Assembly: GCF_000512205.2 (NCBI RefSeq)
Contig: NZ_CP006644.1
Location: forward strand, 1,054,001 to 1,118,000
DNA from: Sphingomonas sanxanigenens DSM 19645 = NX02
GTDB taxonomy: Bacteria > Pseudomonadota > Alphaproteobacteria > Sphingomonadales > Sphingomonadaceae
DNA length: 64,000 nt
Direction of reading: 5' to 3'
Part shown: one piece after another, positions 32,942 to 42,351 of the stretch
How the letters are laid out: each line of letters opens with the position of its first letter
Numbering within the stretch: the stretch's first letter is position 1
Translations under genes and position numbers: made by a program
Notes under the pieces: generated by a model
What the model was told of the DNA's origin: nothing
Seen by the model: only the letters and a program-made list of their open reading frames with translations
Databases searched by the model: none

Positions 32942-34714
32942 ATGTCAATACGCCGCCTGCCAGAGCATCTTGTCAACCGTATCGCTGCCGGTGAAGTGGT
33001 CGAGAGACCGGCCAGTGCGTTGAAGGAATTGGTCGAGAACGCGATCGACGCCGGGGCGCTCCGGATCGCGATCAAGCTGGCCGCGGGCGGCACCGATCTC
33101 ATCGAAGTGAGCGACGACGGCTGCGGCATGCGGCCGGACGATATGGCGCTCGCGCTCGAACGCCACGCCACCTCCAAGCTGCCCGACGAGGCGATCGAGG
33201 CGGTGACGACATTGGGCTTCCGCGGCGAGGCCTTGCCCTCGATCGCCAGCGTCGCGAAGCTCACCCTGGAAAGCCGCGTGCGCGGTGCCGACGGCTGGAG
33301 CCGCGTGGTCGACAACGGCGCGGTCGTTTCGGAAGGCCCGGCGGCGCTGCCGCCCGGCACGCGCGTCCGCGTCGAATCTCTCTTCGAGCGGGTGCCGGCG
33401 CGGCGCAAATTCCTGCGCTCGGCGCGCGCGGAGTTCGCCGCCTGCGTCGACGTGATCCGTCGGCTGGCGATGTCGCGGTCCGACGTCGGCTTCACATTGG
33501 AGCATGAGGGGCGCGTCGCGCTGTCGGTCCAGGCGGGGCAGGATGCGCCGCAGCGGGTGGCGGCGCTGACCGACCGGGCGCTCCGGGAAAACAGCGTGGC
33601 GGTGGATCTGGCGCGCGAGGGCGTGCGGCTGGGCGGCATCGCCGGGCTGCCCACCTTCAACCGCGGCGTCGCCGACCATCAATATCTGTTCGTGAACGGC
33701 CGCCCGGTGAAGGACCGGCTTCTCGCCGGCGCGGTGCGCGGTGCCTATGCCGACATGCTCGCGCGCGATCGCCATGCCGTCGTCGCGCTGTTCCTCGAGC
33801 TGCCGACCGAGGAGGTCGACGTCAACGTCCACCCCGCGAAGACCGAGGTGCGCTTCCGCGATCCGCAGCTCGTGCGCGGCATGATCGTATCCGGCCTGCG
33901 CCGCGCGCTGGAGGCGGAGGGGCAGCGCAGCGCGCAGCGCCCCGCGGAAAGCGCGCTTGCCGCCTGGCGGGAAGAACCCATCGTGCAGCCGGACCTGGTC
34001 TATGCCGCGCCGGTCACCGCCGCCCCGCCGCCGCGCGCGCCCGCCATGCTGTGGGAACGCCGCACCGGTTTCACTGCGCCGCCGCCGGCGGCGCGCGCCG
34101 AACCGGCGTTTGCGCCACTGCCCGCCACGGTCAACCATCCGCTCGGCGTCGCGCGCGGGCAAGTGGCGAAGACCTATATCGTCGCGGAGGCCGAGGATGG
34201 CCTCGTCATCGTCGACCAGCACGCCGCGCATGAGCGGCTGGTGCTCGAACGGATGCGCCGCGCGATGGATGGGGGCGCCGTGGCGCGACAGGCGCTGCTG
34301 ATCCCCGAGGTCGTCGAGCTGGAGGAAACCGCGTGCGACCGGCTCGATGCGCGCGCCGCCGAACTCGCCGAATTCGGGCTCGAGCTCGAGCGTTTCGGCC
34401 CCGCGGCGATGCTGGTGCGCGCGACGCCGGCGATGCTGGGGCAGGGCGATGTGAAAGGGCTGGTCGCCGACCTTGCCGACGAACTCGCCGCGTTCGGCGA
34501 GGCGCTCTCGTTGCGTGAGAAGCTCGATCATGTCGCCGCGACGATGGCCTGCCACGGCTCGGTCCGCGCCGGGCGGGTGCTGTCGGTCGCCGAGATGAAT
34601 GCGCTGCTGCGCGAGATGGAAGTCACGCCCCGCTCCGGCCAGTGCAACCATGGCCGCCCGACCTGGGTGAAGCTGGCGCATGGCGATATCGAAAGGCTGT
34701 TCGGCCGGAAGTGA
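32942..34714 (+). CDS. mutL: DNA mismatch repair protein MutL
   Basis: 590 residues from ATG at 32942. The GHKL ATPase starts IRRLPEHLVNRIAAGEVVER with ELVENAIDAGA, DDGCGM and GFRGEALPSIASV. The C-terminal dimerisation domain starts near residue 395 (GVARGQVAKTYIVAEAEDGL, DQHAAHERLVLERM). It couples MutS recognition to strand removal. The C-terminal part contains ACHGSVRAG and CNHGRPTWVKL as in endonuclease-type MutL. The linker (about 320-390) is proline/alanine-rich. Confidence 0.97.
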   Translation: MSIRRLPEHLVNRIAAGEVVERPASALKELVENAIDAGALRIAIKLAAGGTDLIEVSDDGCGMRPDDMALALERHATSKLPDEAIEAVTTLGFRGEALPSIASVAKLTLESRVRGADGWSRVVDNGAVVSEGPAALPPGTRVRVESLFERVPARRKFLRSARAEFAACVDVIRRLAMSRSDVGFTLEHEGRVALSVQAGQDAPQRVAALTDRALRENSVAVDLAREGVRLGGIAGLPTFNRGVADHQYLFVNGRPVKDRLLAGAVRGAYADMLARDRHAVVALFLELPTEEVDVNVHPAKTEVRFRDPQLVRGMIVSGLRRALEAEGQRSAQRPAESALAAWREEPIVQPDLVYAAPVTAAPPPRAPAMLWERRTGFTAPPPAARAEPAFAPLPATVNHPLGVARGQVAKTYIVAEAEDGLVIVDQHAAHERLVLERMRRAMDGGAVARQALLIPEVVELEETACDRLDARAAELAEFGLELERFGPAAMLVRATPAMLGQGDVKGLVADLADELAAFGEALSLREKLDHVAATMACHGSVRAGRVLSVAEMNALLREMEVTPRSGQCNHGRPTWVKLAHGDIERLFGRK

Positions 34715-34789
34715 AGCGCACCCAAATCGCCCGTGGCGAAGGTGCTGTGGCGTGATATCAGCGCCATGTGGCGTAAGAAGGGACGAGCG

Positions 34790-35359
34790 ATGGGCGATCG
34801 GTTGCGGCTCTGGTCCGGCATGATGCTGATGGCGGCGGCGATGCCCGTTGCCGCGAACGCGCAGGAGGCGCCTGCCGCCTCCGAGGCCGCGGCGCCGACC
34901 TGCCCGGCAAAGCCTGCGCCGCTGCCCGACGACCTCGTCGGCTGGACGGCGCCCGCCACCGACCGCGCGATGACCAAATATTATCCGCGCGCGCACCTGC
35001 TGCGCGGGCTCGCCACGCGCGTCTCGCTCTACCCGGTCGAGAAGGTGGCGTTCCTCGTCGCGCCGGCGAAGCCGGTGCTGCCGGGCACGCATGGCGGGTT
35101 GATGGCGATCCGCGTTGAGCGCGCCGGGCGGCTCAAGGTCGCGCTCGACGGGCGCGCCTGGGTCGATCTGGTCGCGGGGCCGAAGCGCTGGGTGCCGGTC
35201 GCCTCCGTCGCGCACGGCCATGGCCCGGATTGCTCGGGGATCGCGAAGATCGTCGAGTTCGATGTCGTGCCGGGCCGCTACGTGCTTCAGATCGTCAACG
35301 CGCCGGAGGCGAAGATCCGGGCGATGGCGGTGGCGCCGCGGGCGATGGCGGCGCGCTGA
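34790..35359 (+). CDS. exported hypothetical protein
   Basis: 189 residues from ATG at 34790 with GGGACGAGCG upstream (ATG at 34733 and 34766 are also in frame). Signal peptide LWSGMMLMAAAMPVAANAQ. The mature part has KYYPRAHLLRGLATRVSLYP, GTHGGLMAIRVERAGRLKVA and HGHGPDCSGIAKIVEFDVVP, and reads as a beta-rich domain that is conserved in style but that I cannot name. Its last 65 bp overlap the 3' end of the convergent EamA gene. Confidence 0.65.
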   Translation: MGDRLRLWSGMMLMAAAMPVAANAQEAPAASEAAAPTCPAKPAPLPDDLVGWTAPATDRAMTKYYPRAHLLRGLATRVSLYPVEKVAFLVAPAKPVLPGTHGGLMAIRVERAGRLKVALDGRAWVDLVAGPKRWVPVASVAHGHGPDCSGIAKIVEFDVVPGRYVLQIVNAPEAKIRAMAVAPRAMAAR

Positions 35360-36284
35360 TCGCCGCACGCCGCGTTCGCGCCGCGTCGACCAGCATGAAC
35401 AGGCCGACGCCGCTCAGCACCAGCACGGTGCCCAGCGCCTCGGGCCAGCCGAACGGTTCGCCGAGCAGCATCACCGCCAGCAGGATCGTCACCGTCGGGC
35501 TCAACGTCGCGATGATCGCATTGGCCTGCGCGCCGATGCGCGCGGTGCCCGCCGACATCAGGAAGGCGGGGACGACGGTGGCGAACAGCGCCAGGGTGAG
35601 TATCAGCGGCCAGGCCGACGCCTCGACCGCAAGTTCGCTCACCGGGTGCGTCAGGAAGAATTGCGCGAGCAATGAGAGCCCCGCAGCGCTCATCGCGATG
35701 GCGGTGAACAGCGCGGCGCCGCACTTCACGATCAGTTCGCGCGCGAACAGCTGGTAGAGCGCGAAGCTGACCGCGGCGGTCAGCACGAAGGCGGCGCCGG
35801 TCAGCGCACTATCGGTCAGCCGCGCGGGTGCGCCGCCGAACATCGCGGCGATGCCGGCATAGCTCATCAGCGCGCCCAGCACCGCGTGCGGCGCGAAGGG
35901 GCGCTTGAAGATCAGCCGGCCGAACAGGATGACGAGGAAGGGGTAGGTGAACAGCATCAGCCGTTCGGACTGCGCGTCGAGCCGCGCCAGCCCCTCGAAA
36001 TCGAGCCACGACGAGAGGTGATAGCCGATCATGCCGACCGCGGCGGCGGCGGCGATCGCTTTCGCCCCCGGCCGCTCATGCACCGGCCGCCGTCGCCACT
36101 CGACGATGCCGACCGCGACGAACACCGGCGTGGAGAGCAGCATCCGCAACGCCAGCAGAGCGAGCACGCTCACATCATGCGCATAGGTCAGCTTCACGAC
36201 GACGCCCTTGGTCGCGAACAGCATCGCGCCGACCGCGGACATGGCATAGCCGGTGATCAGCCAGGATCGTGGCATGGCGGGCAT
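35295..36284 (-). CDS. EamA-type drug/metabolite transporter family permease
   Basis: 329 residues from ATG at 36284 (ATG at 36275 possible; frame open to 36548 through a repeat). Ten membrane helices in two EamA halves: GYAMSAVGAMLFATKGVVVK in the first and ATLSPTVTILLAVMLLGEPF with EALGTVLVLSGVGLFMLVDA in the second. Probably an exporter of metabolites; substrate not predictable. The tail (PSPAAPPPSPGSSPPAR) is read through the 3' end of the opposite gene, so the two genes overlap tail to tail. Confidence 0.85.
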   Translation of the reverse strand: MPAMPRSWLITGYAMSAVGAMLFATKGVVVKLTYAHDVSVLALLALRMLLSTPVFVAVGIVEWRRRPVHERPGAKAIAAAAAVGMIGYHLSSWLDFEGLARLDAQSERLMLFTYPFLVILFGRLIFKRPFAPHAVLGALMSYAGIAAMFGGAPARLTDSALTGAAFVLTAAVSFALYQLFARELIVKCGAALFTAIAMSAAGLSLLAQFFLTHPVSELAVEASAWPLILTLALFATVVPAFLMSAGTARIGAQANAIIATLSPTVTILLAVMLLGEPFGWPEALGTVLVLSGVGLFMLVDAARTRRAAISAPPSPAAPPPSPGSSPPAR

Positions 36285-36287
36285 TTC

Positions 36288-36442
36288 CTTTTCCTCCCCG
36301 AGCTTTGCTCGGGGAGGGGGACCATGCGCAGCATGGTGGAGGGGCAGCCGCGCAGCGGCTTGTTCCGGTGGGCCGGCCCTCGGCCGGCGCCCCACCACCA
36401 CCGGTTGCACCGGCGGTCCCCCTCCCCGTGGCCGGGGAGGAA
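36288..36442. repeat. sphingomonad-type palindromic intergenic repeat
   Basis: Nested inverted repeats: CCTCCCCGAGC...GCTCGGGGAGG at 36293-36318, CATGCGCAGCATG, GGGCCGGCCC, CACCACCACCGG, and a closing CCCCTCCCC...GGGGAGG. The CTCGGGGAGGGGGACCATGC style is common between genes in sphingomonads. It may act as a bidirectional terminator between the EamA gene and leuA. Confidence 0.7.
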
Positions 36443-36445
36443 TTC

Positions 36446-38107
36446 TCAGATCGCGTTCGCCGCGCTCAGCACCGCGCGGACCGAGGCGGTGGCGACATCC
36501 TCGTCGATCCCCACGCCCCAGACGGTGCGGCCCTCGCCGGTACGGCATTCGACATAGGCCGCCGCCTGCACGTTGGAGCCCTTGCCGATCGCATGCTCGC
36601 TATAGTCGGCGACGTCGAGGTCGATGTCGCACTGGTCGCGCAGCGCCGCGACGACGCTGGAGATCAGGCCGTTGCCGCGGCCGCTGACCGAGCGCATCTG
36701 GCCATCGACGTTGATGTGCCCGGAAAAGATGCGGTCGCCATTGGGCGCGCGGGTCTCGTCATAAGCGTCGAGTGTGTAGCGCTGCTCGCCCTCCAGCCGG
36801 TAGGTGCTGGCGAAGGCCTGCCAGATGTCGCCGGCATGCAGTTCGCGGCTGGTCTCATCGGCCAGCGCCTGCACATGGCGGCTGAAATCGGCCTGCAGCC
36901 GCTTCGGCAGCTTCAGCCCCTTGTCCTGTTCCAGCACCCAGGCGACGCCACCCTTGCCGCTCTGCGAATTGACGCGGATCACCGCCTCATAGCTGCGGCC
37001 CAGATCGGCCGGGTCGATCGGCAGGTAGGGGACTTCCCAATATTCGTCGTTGCGCTGCTCCTGCGCCGCGAAGCCCTTCTTGATCGCGTCCTGATGGCTG
37101 CCGGAAAAGGCGGTGAACACCAGGTCCCCGGCATAGGGGTGGCGCGGGTGGACCGGGATCGCGTTGCAATATTCGACGGTGCGGATGACCTCGTCGATGT
37201 CCGAGAAGTCCAGCTCCGGATCGACGCCCTGCGTGTAGAGGTTCAGCCCCAGCGTCACCAGATCGACGTTGCCGGTGCGCTCGCCATTGCCGAACAGGCA
37301 GCCTTCGACGCGGTCGGCGCCCGCCATCAGACCCAGCTCCGCCGCGGCGACGCCTGTGCCGCGATCATTGTGCGGGTGCAGGCTGATCAGCACGCTGTCG
37401 CGGTCGGGCAGGTTGCGGTGCATCCATTCGATCTGGTCGGCATAGATGTTGGGCGTCGCCGCCTCCACCGTCGCCGGCAGGTTCAGGATCAGCGGCTTTT
37501 CGGGGGTGGGCTTCAGGATATCCATCACCGCCGCGCACACCTCCAGGCTGAAATCCAGCTCGGCGGTGGAGAAGGTTTCGGGCGAATATTCGAAGCGCCA
37601 GTCGGTGCCGGGGCGCTTGGCCGCCTCGTCCCGCAGCAGCTTGGCGCCCATCACCGCGATGTCGCGGATCTCGGGACGGCTCATCCGGAACACGATGTTG
37701 CGCCATGCCGGCGAGACCGCGTTGTAGAGGTGGACGATCGCGGTCTTCGCACCTTCCAGGCTCTTGAAGCTGGTCTCGATCAGGTCGGCGCGCGACTGGG
37801 TCAGCACCTGGACCGTCACGTCCTCGGGGATGCGATCGTTGCGGACGAGGCCGGAGATGAAATCGAACTCGGTGGCGCCGGCGGAGGGGAAGCCGACCTC
37901 GATCTCCTTCAGGCCCACCTTCACCAGCAGGTCGAAGAAGCGCGTCTTCTTCTCGCTGTCCATCGGGTCGATCAGCGCCTGGTTGCCGTCGCGCATGTCG
38001 GTGGAAAGCCAGATCGGCGCCTTGGTGATCGTGCGCGCGGGCCATTGCCGGTTGGGCAGATCGACCTGCGGAAAGGGACGGTATTTGACGGAAGGATCGC
38101 GCAACAT
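36446..38107 (-). CDS. leuA: 2-isopropylmalate synthase, long form
   Basis: 553 residues, matching the long LeuA class. Catalytic HMGL-like domain: [47 protein letters not shown]. The C-terminal leucine-binding regulatory domain lies after about 430 ([20 protein letters not shown]). It condenses 2-oxoisovalerate with acetyl-CoA as the first committed step of leucine synthesis and is normally feedback-inhibited by leucine. A leucine-rich leader peptide lies upstream at 38220-38267, so expression is probably also attenuated. It stands apart from the ilv genes 6 kb away. Confidence 0.96.
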   Translation of the reverse strand: MLRDPSVKYRPFPQVDLPNRQWPARTITKAPIWLSTDMRDGNQALIDPMDSEKKTRFFDLLVKVGLKEIEVGFPSAGATEFDFISGLVRNDRIPEDVTVQVLTQSRADLIETSFKSLEGAKTAIVHLYNAVSPAWRNIVFRMSRPEIRDIAVMGAKLLRDEAAKRPGTDWRFEYSPETFSTAELDFSLEVCAAVMDILKPTPEKPLILNLPATVEAATPNIYADQIEWMHRNLPDRDSVLISLHPHNDRGTGVAAAELGLMAGADRVEGCLFGNGERTGNVDLVTLGLNLYTQGVDPELDFSDIDEVIRTVEYCNAIPVHPRHPYAGDLVFTAFSGSHQDAIKKGFAAQEQRNDEYWEVPYLPIDPADLGRSYEAVIRVNSQSGKGGVAWVLEQDKGLKLPKRLQADFSRHVQALADETSRELHAGDIWQAFASTYRLEGEQRYTLDAYDETRAPNGDRIFSGHINVDGQMRSVSGRGNGLISSVVAALRDQCDIDLDVADYSEHAIGKGSNVQAAAYVECRTGEGRTVWGVGIDEDVATASVRAVLSAANAI

Positions 38108-38278
38108 GGCTCAGGTCTCGTTCTGCTTCGCCCGCGCCGCGGCAGGCGGTTGATCGGTCGGTTCGGATCAGCCCTTAGGCGGCGGCGCGGCCCCGTAGGC
38201 CGCGCAGAAACGCACGCGCCTAAGGGCGCGTAAGTCGAAGCAGAAGGAGGCCGCGATACAATGCCATCGCGGCCTCCT
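38108..38278 (-). promoter_or_regulatory. leuA attenuator leader
   Basis: Contains the leucine-rich leader peptide and several pairings on the minus transcript. An 11-bp hairpin covers the leader's ribosome binding site and start (38246-38256 with 38267-38277). A local hairpin lies over its stop codon (38214-38220 with 38225-38231), and a strong GC stem is at 38185-38192/38198-38205. Two long-range pairs compete: the Leu-codon segment 38236-38245 with 38121-38130 just before leuA (10 of 10), and 38217-38227 with 38171-38181 (11 of 11). No clear U-run follows the stems, so control may be translational or Rho-dependent. Confidence 0.75.
38220..38267 (-). CDS. leuA leader peptide (15 aa, six leucines)
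   Basis: ATG at 38267 with a near-perfect ribosome binding site (AAGGAGG, 5-nt spacer), encoding MALYRGLLLLRLTRP and a TAG stop. Four leucines are consecutive, with more at positions 3 and 12. Ribosome stalling there when charged tRNA-Leu is scarce would change the pairing of the downstream leader. This is the classic design of leu operon attenuators. Too short for ordinary gene finders. Confidence 0.85.
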   Translation of the reverse strand: MALYRGLLLLRLTRP

Positions 38279-38321
38279 TAATCCGGAACGGCGGGCCGTG
38301 TCTACCGCCCGATGCCCGAAA

Positions 38322-38942
38322 TCACTGCTTCATGAAGGCCACGCTGATCTGCAGCGGCACCTCGTCCGGCACCATCGGGATGCCATAGCTGATGCCGAAA
38401 TCGCTGCGCTTGATCTTGGTGGTGGCGTGGAAGCCCAGGCCTTCCTTGCCGCCCATCTGTTCAGGCATCTTGCCCGCGCCGCTGAACTGCACGTCCAGCG
38501 TGGCCGGCTTGGTCACGCCCTTGATCGTCAGATTGCCTGCCACGGTGGCATGCTCGCCATGGACGGTGACCGCGGTCGATTTGAAGGTCGCGGTCGGGAA
38601 TTTCTCGGCATCGAAGAAATCGGCACCCAGCAGATGCTTGGTGAGCCCGTCATGGCTGGTCGCCACCTTGTTGATCGGGATCTCGATCGAAACGGTAGAG
38701 GCGGCGGGCTTGGCCGGATCGAGCACCAGCGTGCCGGTGGCGCTGCCGAACAGGCCGAAATAGTCATTGAAGCCGAGATGGTTGACGCGCCACTCGACCT
38801 GGGTGTGGCCGGAATCGACGGTATAGGTGCCGGCGGTGACCCGCTTGGGATCCTTCGCGCCCGGAACCGACATCGTCTGCTGCGCGACGACGGGAACCGC
38901 GACGGCGGCGAGGCAGGCGCTTGCGATCAGGAGTGCACGCAT
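38322..38942 (-). CDS. YceI-family periplasmic protein
   Basis: 206 residues with signal peptide (RALLIASACLAAVAVPVVAQ). YceI/lipocalin-like barrel: GTYTVDSGHTQVEWRVNHLG, FGLFGSATGTLVLDP, FPTATFKSTAVTVHGEHATV, KEGLGFHATTKIKRSDFGIS. The family binds long isoprenoid-type lipids in the periplasm; the physiological role is not firm. Full length. It lies upstream of the leu leader on the same strand. Confidence 0.93.
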   Translation of the reverse strand: MRALLIASACLAAVAVPVVAQQTMSVPGAKDPKRVTAGTYTVDSGHTQVEWRVNHLGFNDYFGLFGSATGTLVLDPAKPAASTVSIEIPINKVATSHDGLTKHLLGADFFDAEKFPTATFKSTAVTVHGEHATVAGNLTIKGVTKPATLDVQFSGAGKMPEQMGGKEGLGFHATTKIKRSDFGISYGIPMVPDEVPLQISVAFMKQ

Positions 38943-39054
38943 CGTTCAACATCCCTGTAATTTCTGGCGGAAATGGCCGGCTGCCGCCCTAGCATGGGGG
39001 TGCGGTGCGATCCAGAAATCCGTGCTGCCGTAAGACTTGTCCTGATCCATATGC

Positions 39055-39171
39055 CCGTTCGCCCTGGGCAGGAGCTGAGCTTGGCGAAGGCCGGTATCGA
39101 AGGGTCCGGCTCCGAATTTGGGCCTTCGATACGCGTCTTCGACTTCGCTCGGCCGCTACTCAGGGCGAACC
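39055..39171. repeat. sphingomonad REP-like repeat, copy 1 (overlaps bioA end)
   Basis: The ends CGTTCGCCCTGGGCAGGAGC and GCTACTCAGGGCGAAC are inverted, and inner arms GGTATCGAAGG and CCTTCGATACG pair. It matches copy 2 at 45328-45437. The right end supplies the stop codon and last codons of bioA (TTCGCCCTGAGTAG on the minus strand). Confidence 0.8.
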
Positions 39172-40443
39172 GGTTTGGAGATCATCGAACAGGCTCTCCA
39201 GCGCTTCGCCGATCGCCGAATAGACGAGATCCAGTTCATCGCCGGTCACGCAGTAGGGCGGCATGACGTAGACGGTGCTGCCCAGCGGCCGCAGCAGCAG
39301 CCCGCGATCGCGGAAGAAGGCGGTCAGCTTCGGTCCGATCGCCGCCAGATAGCCGCCCTCGGGCGCGGCGATGTCGAACGCGGCGATCGTGCCGATCCTG
39401 CGGGGGGCCTCGACGCGGGGGTGGAGGCTGATGTCCGCCAGCCGCTCGGCCTGCATCGTGCCCAGCGCGGAGATCCGCTCCAGCACCGGCTCTTCCGTCC
39501 AGATCGCCAGATTGGCGTTGGCGGCGGCGCAGGCGATCGGGTTGGCGGTGTAGCTGGAGGAATGGAAGAAGGTCTTGGTGCGATCGGTCGAGTAATGCGA
39601 TTCGAAGATCCGCTCCGCCGCCATCGTCACCGCCAGCGGCAGCGCGCCGCCGGTCAGCCCCTTGGAAAGGCAGAGGATGTCGGGCACGACGCCCGCCTGC
39701 TCGCACGCCAGCAATGTGCCGGTGCGGCCCCAGCCGGTCATCACCTCGTCCGCGATGAACAGCACGTCGTGCCGCGCGCAGACCGCGGCCAGCTCGGCGA
39801 GCGTCGCCGCGCCATAGCCCAGCATGCCGCCCGCGCCGAGCAGCAGCGGCTCGACGATCAGCGCGGCGGGTGCCGGCGCTTCGCGACAGGCGGCGTCCAG
39901 CGCGTCGATCGTCGCCTGCTCCGCACCCGCGGCGGGAAAGGGGATGCGCACGACGTCGAACAGCAAAGGCGCATAAGCCTGGTTGAACACGCCGCGCGCG
40001 CCCACCGACATCGCGCCGATCGTGTCGCCATGATAGCTGTGCTCCATCACGACGATGCGGTGGCGCGGCGTGCCGAGATTGGCCCAGTGGCCGAGCGCCA
40101 TCTTGAGCGCCACCTCGACCGCGGTCGATCCGCTGTCCGAAAAGAACACCCGGGTCAGCGTCTCCGGCATGATTGCGCGCAGGCCGCGCGCCAGGTCTTC
40201 GGCCGGTTGGTGCGTCCAGCCGGCGAAGATGAGCTGGTCGAGCCGTTCGGTCTGTGCGCGGATCGCCGCCATGATGCGCGGATGGCAGTGGCCGTGCGTC
40301 GTCACCCACCAGGAGGAGATGGCGTCGAGCCAGCGGCTGCCGTCCGCGCCATGGAGCCAGGCGCCCTCGGCGCGCTCGATCAAGGGCACCGGTTCGCCCA
40401 GGCCATGCTGGGTGAAGGCGTGCCAGACGGGGGATTGGTTCAT
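39160..40443 (-). CDS. bioA: adenosylmethionine-8-amino-7-oxononanoate aminotransferase
   Basis: 427 residues from ATG at 40443. Class III aminotransferase: [64 protein letters not shown], and the PLP lysine in CLSKGLTGG. It converts 7-keto-8-aminopelargonate to DAPA using SAM as amino donor. It is the third gene of bioF-bioD-bioA; the ATG overlaps the bioD stop. The open frame upstream to 40989 belongs to bioD out of frame. Confidence 0.96.
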   Translation of the reverse strand: MNQSPVWHAFTQHGLGEPVPLIERAEGAWLHGADGSRWLDAISSWWVTTHGHCHPRIMAAIRAQTERLDQLIFAGWTHQPAEDLARGLRAIMPETLTRVFFSDSGSTAVEVALKMALGHWANLGTPRHRIVVMEHSYHGDTIGAMSVGARGVFNQAYAPLLFDVVRIPFPAAGAEQATIDALDAACREAPAPAALIVEPLLLGAGGMLGYGAATLAELAAVCARHDVLFIADEVMTGWGRTGTLLACEQAGVVPDILCLSKGLTGGALPLAVTMAAERIFESHYSTDRTKTFFHSSSYTANPIACAAANANLAIWTEEPVLERISALGTMQAERLADISLHPRVEAPRRIGTIAAFDIAAPEGGYLAAIGPKLTAFFRDRGLLLRPLGSTVYVMPPYCVTGDELDLVYSAIGEALESLFDDLQTGSP

Positions 40444-41057
40444 CGGAAATCCTGCGTGTCGAACCCGCGCGCGAAGGCGGCGGCAAGCGTAGCGGGGGTC
40501 ACGTCCGCCAGCCGGTCGAGCCGGCCGAGGCGCCGCACGCCCGAAAGCGCGGGGATGATCGCCTCGCTGTCCGCCATCGCCTCGCCGATGAAGGCGATGC
40601 CCAGGATCGGCACGCCGCGCGCCTTCAGCGCCTCGATCGTCAGCAGGCTGTGATTGATCGTGCCGAGCATGGTGCGCGCGCAGACGATCGCCGGGATCGC
40701 CCAGCGCGCGAACAGGTCGGCGTAGAGCGTCTCGCGGGTCAGCGGCACCAGCGCGCCGCCGGCGCCCTCGATCACCAGCGGGGCGTCTGTGGCAGGCGGC
40801 GCCAGCGCATCGACATCGATGGTGACGCCCTCGCGCTCGGCCGAGAGGTGCGGGGAGGCGGGCAGGGCGAGCCGCCACGCTTCGGGCAGCACGCGCGCGC
40901 CGGAAAGGCGGGCGACGGCCTCGCTGTCGGTTTCCTCCTCCAGCCCGGACTGGACCGGCTTCCAGTAGGTTGCGCCGATCGCCCCGCACAGCGCGGCGCT
41001 GAACAGCGTCTTGCCGATGCCGGTATCGGTGCCGGTGACGACGAAGCGCGCGCTCAT
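40440..41057 (-). CDS. bioD: dethiobiotin synthetase
   Basis: 205 residues. Walker [19 protein letters not shown] near the start, then [19 protein letters not shown] and [15 protein letters not shown] (the GAGG motif), as in BioD. It forms the ureido ring of dethiobiotin from DAPA, CO2 and ATP. Overlaps both neighbours by 4 bp, so tightly coupled. Confidence 0.95.
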   Translation of the reverse strand: MSARFVVTGTDTGIGKTLFSAALCGAIGATYWKPVQSGLEEETDSEAVARLSGARVLPEAWRLALPASPHLSAEREGVTIDVDALAPPATDAPLVIEGAGGALVPLTRETLYADLFARWAIPAIVCARTMLGTINHSLLTIEALKARGVPILGIAFIGEAMADSEAIIPALSGVRRLGRLDRLADVTPATLAAAFARGFDTQDFR

Positions 41058-42214
41058 GCCGCCTCGGCGAGCGATCCCGCCATCAGGTCGACCAGCGCGT
41101 CGATATCGTCGCGCGTCACGTTGAGCGTGATCGACAGGCGCAGCCGCGCGGTGCCCTCGGGCACGGTCGGCGGGCGGATGCCGCGCACGTCGAAGCCGCC
41201 CGCCTGCAGCGCGGCGCCGGTGCGCATCGTCAGGCCGTTGTCGCCGATGATGACGGGGATGATCTGGCTGCCGGTGCGCGGCACGCCCAGCCGCGCGGCG
41301 AGCTGCGCATTGGCATGGTCGAACCGGGCGCTGAGCGCGGCGCGGCGATCGTCCGCGGCGGCGCTCAGCCGGATCGCGTGGCGCACGGCATGCGCGATCA
41401 GCGGCGAGGGCGCGGTCGAGAAGATGAAGGGCCGGCCGCGGTTGACGAGGAAGTCGATCAGCACGCGCGAGCCGCACAGCAGCGCGCCCTCCACGCCCAG
41501 CGCCTTGCCGCAGGTGTGCAGGCTCAGCACGTCGGGTTCGCCCGCGATGGCATGGGCAAGCCCGCGCCCGCCGGGGCCGAACACGCCGGTGGCATGCGCC
41601 TCGTCCACCACCAGCCAGCCGCCTTCGGCGCGGGCGAGCGCGTGGAGGTCGGCGAGCGGCGCCTGGTCGCCGTCCATGCTGTAGAGGCTCTCGACCGCGA
41701 TCCAGACCTGCCCGGTACCGCCGCCGGCTCGCCAGCGCGCGATCGCATCGGCGAAGCTCTGCACATCGTTGTGGCGCGCGGCGACGCGCCCGGCGCGGCC
41801 CAGCTTCATGCCGTCATGCGTGCTGGCATGGATCAGTTCGTCATGGACGACGAGGTCGCCGCGCTGAGGCAAGGTGCCGAACAGCGCCGCGTTGGCGGCG
41901 AAGCCGGTGGCGAGGAACAGGGCCGCCTCGCTGCCATAATGGCGCGCCGCCTCCGCCTCGACCGCCTCATGTTCCTCATGATTGCCGCGCAGCAGCCGCG
42001 ATCCGCCCGAACCGACCGGAACGCCGGCCGCCACCGCATCGGCCACCGCGGCGCGCAGGTCAGCGCTTCCCGCAAGGCCGAGATAGTCGTTGGAGGCGAA
42101 GTCCAGCCCCTTGCGCGGGGAAAGCGTGCGCAGCCGGCTGCCCTCCGCGAGCGCCGCGAGTTGCGCCGCGTGCGCGGTCGCGCCGGTGGCGATCCGGTGA
42201 TAGCTGGTCTTCAT
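41054..42214 (-). CDS. bioF: 8-amino-7-oxononanoate synthase
   Basis: 386 residues from ATG at 42214 (frame open to 42346). Alpha-oxoamine synthase: [48 protein letters not shown], and PLP lysine in [15 protein letters not shown]. It condenses pimeloyl thioester with alanine. First gene of the local biotin operon; bioB and bioC are not in the window. Confidence 0.96.
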   Translation of the reverse strand: MKTSYHRIATGATAHAAQLAALAEGSRLRTLSPRKGLDFASNDYLGLAGSADLRAAVADAVAAGVPVGSGGSRLLRGNHEEHEAVEAEAARHYGSEAALFLATGFAANAALFGTLPQRGDLVVHDELIHASTHDGMKLGRAGRVAARHNDVQSFADAIARWRAGGGTGQVWIAVESLYSMDGDQAPLADLHALARAEGGWLVVDEAHATGVFGPGGRGLAHAIAGEPDVLSLHTCGKALGVEGALLCGSRVLIDFLVNRGRPFIFSTAPSPLIAHAVRHAIRLSAAADDRRAALSARFDHANAQLAARLGVPRTGSQIIPVIIGDNGLTMRTGAALQAGGFDVRGIRPPTVPEGTARLRLSITLNVTRDDIDALVDLMAGSLAEAA

Positions 42215-42351
42215 CTGCGACGAATCATCCAAAATCCTCTCGGGGGCGCCAGATAGGCGCCGGCAATCCACCGGCGAATATCGAACACGGCGCGCGCGAC
42301 GGACATCGGCAGGTGGTGCGGCGTCCTTACCGGCAATGGGGGGCAAGTGAA

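Noticed and set aside
36269-38233. 654-codon open frame opposite leuA
   Set aside because: Shadow frame with Arg/Ala/His-rich composition and no domain; leuA is certain.
39118-40653. 511-codon open frame opposite bioA
   Set aside because: Shadow; bioA shows a complete PLP enzyme.
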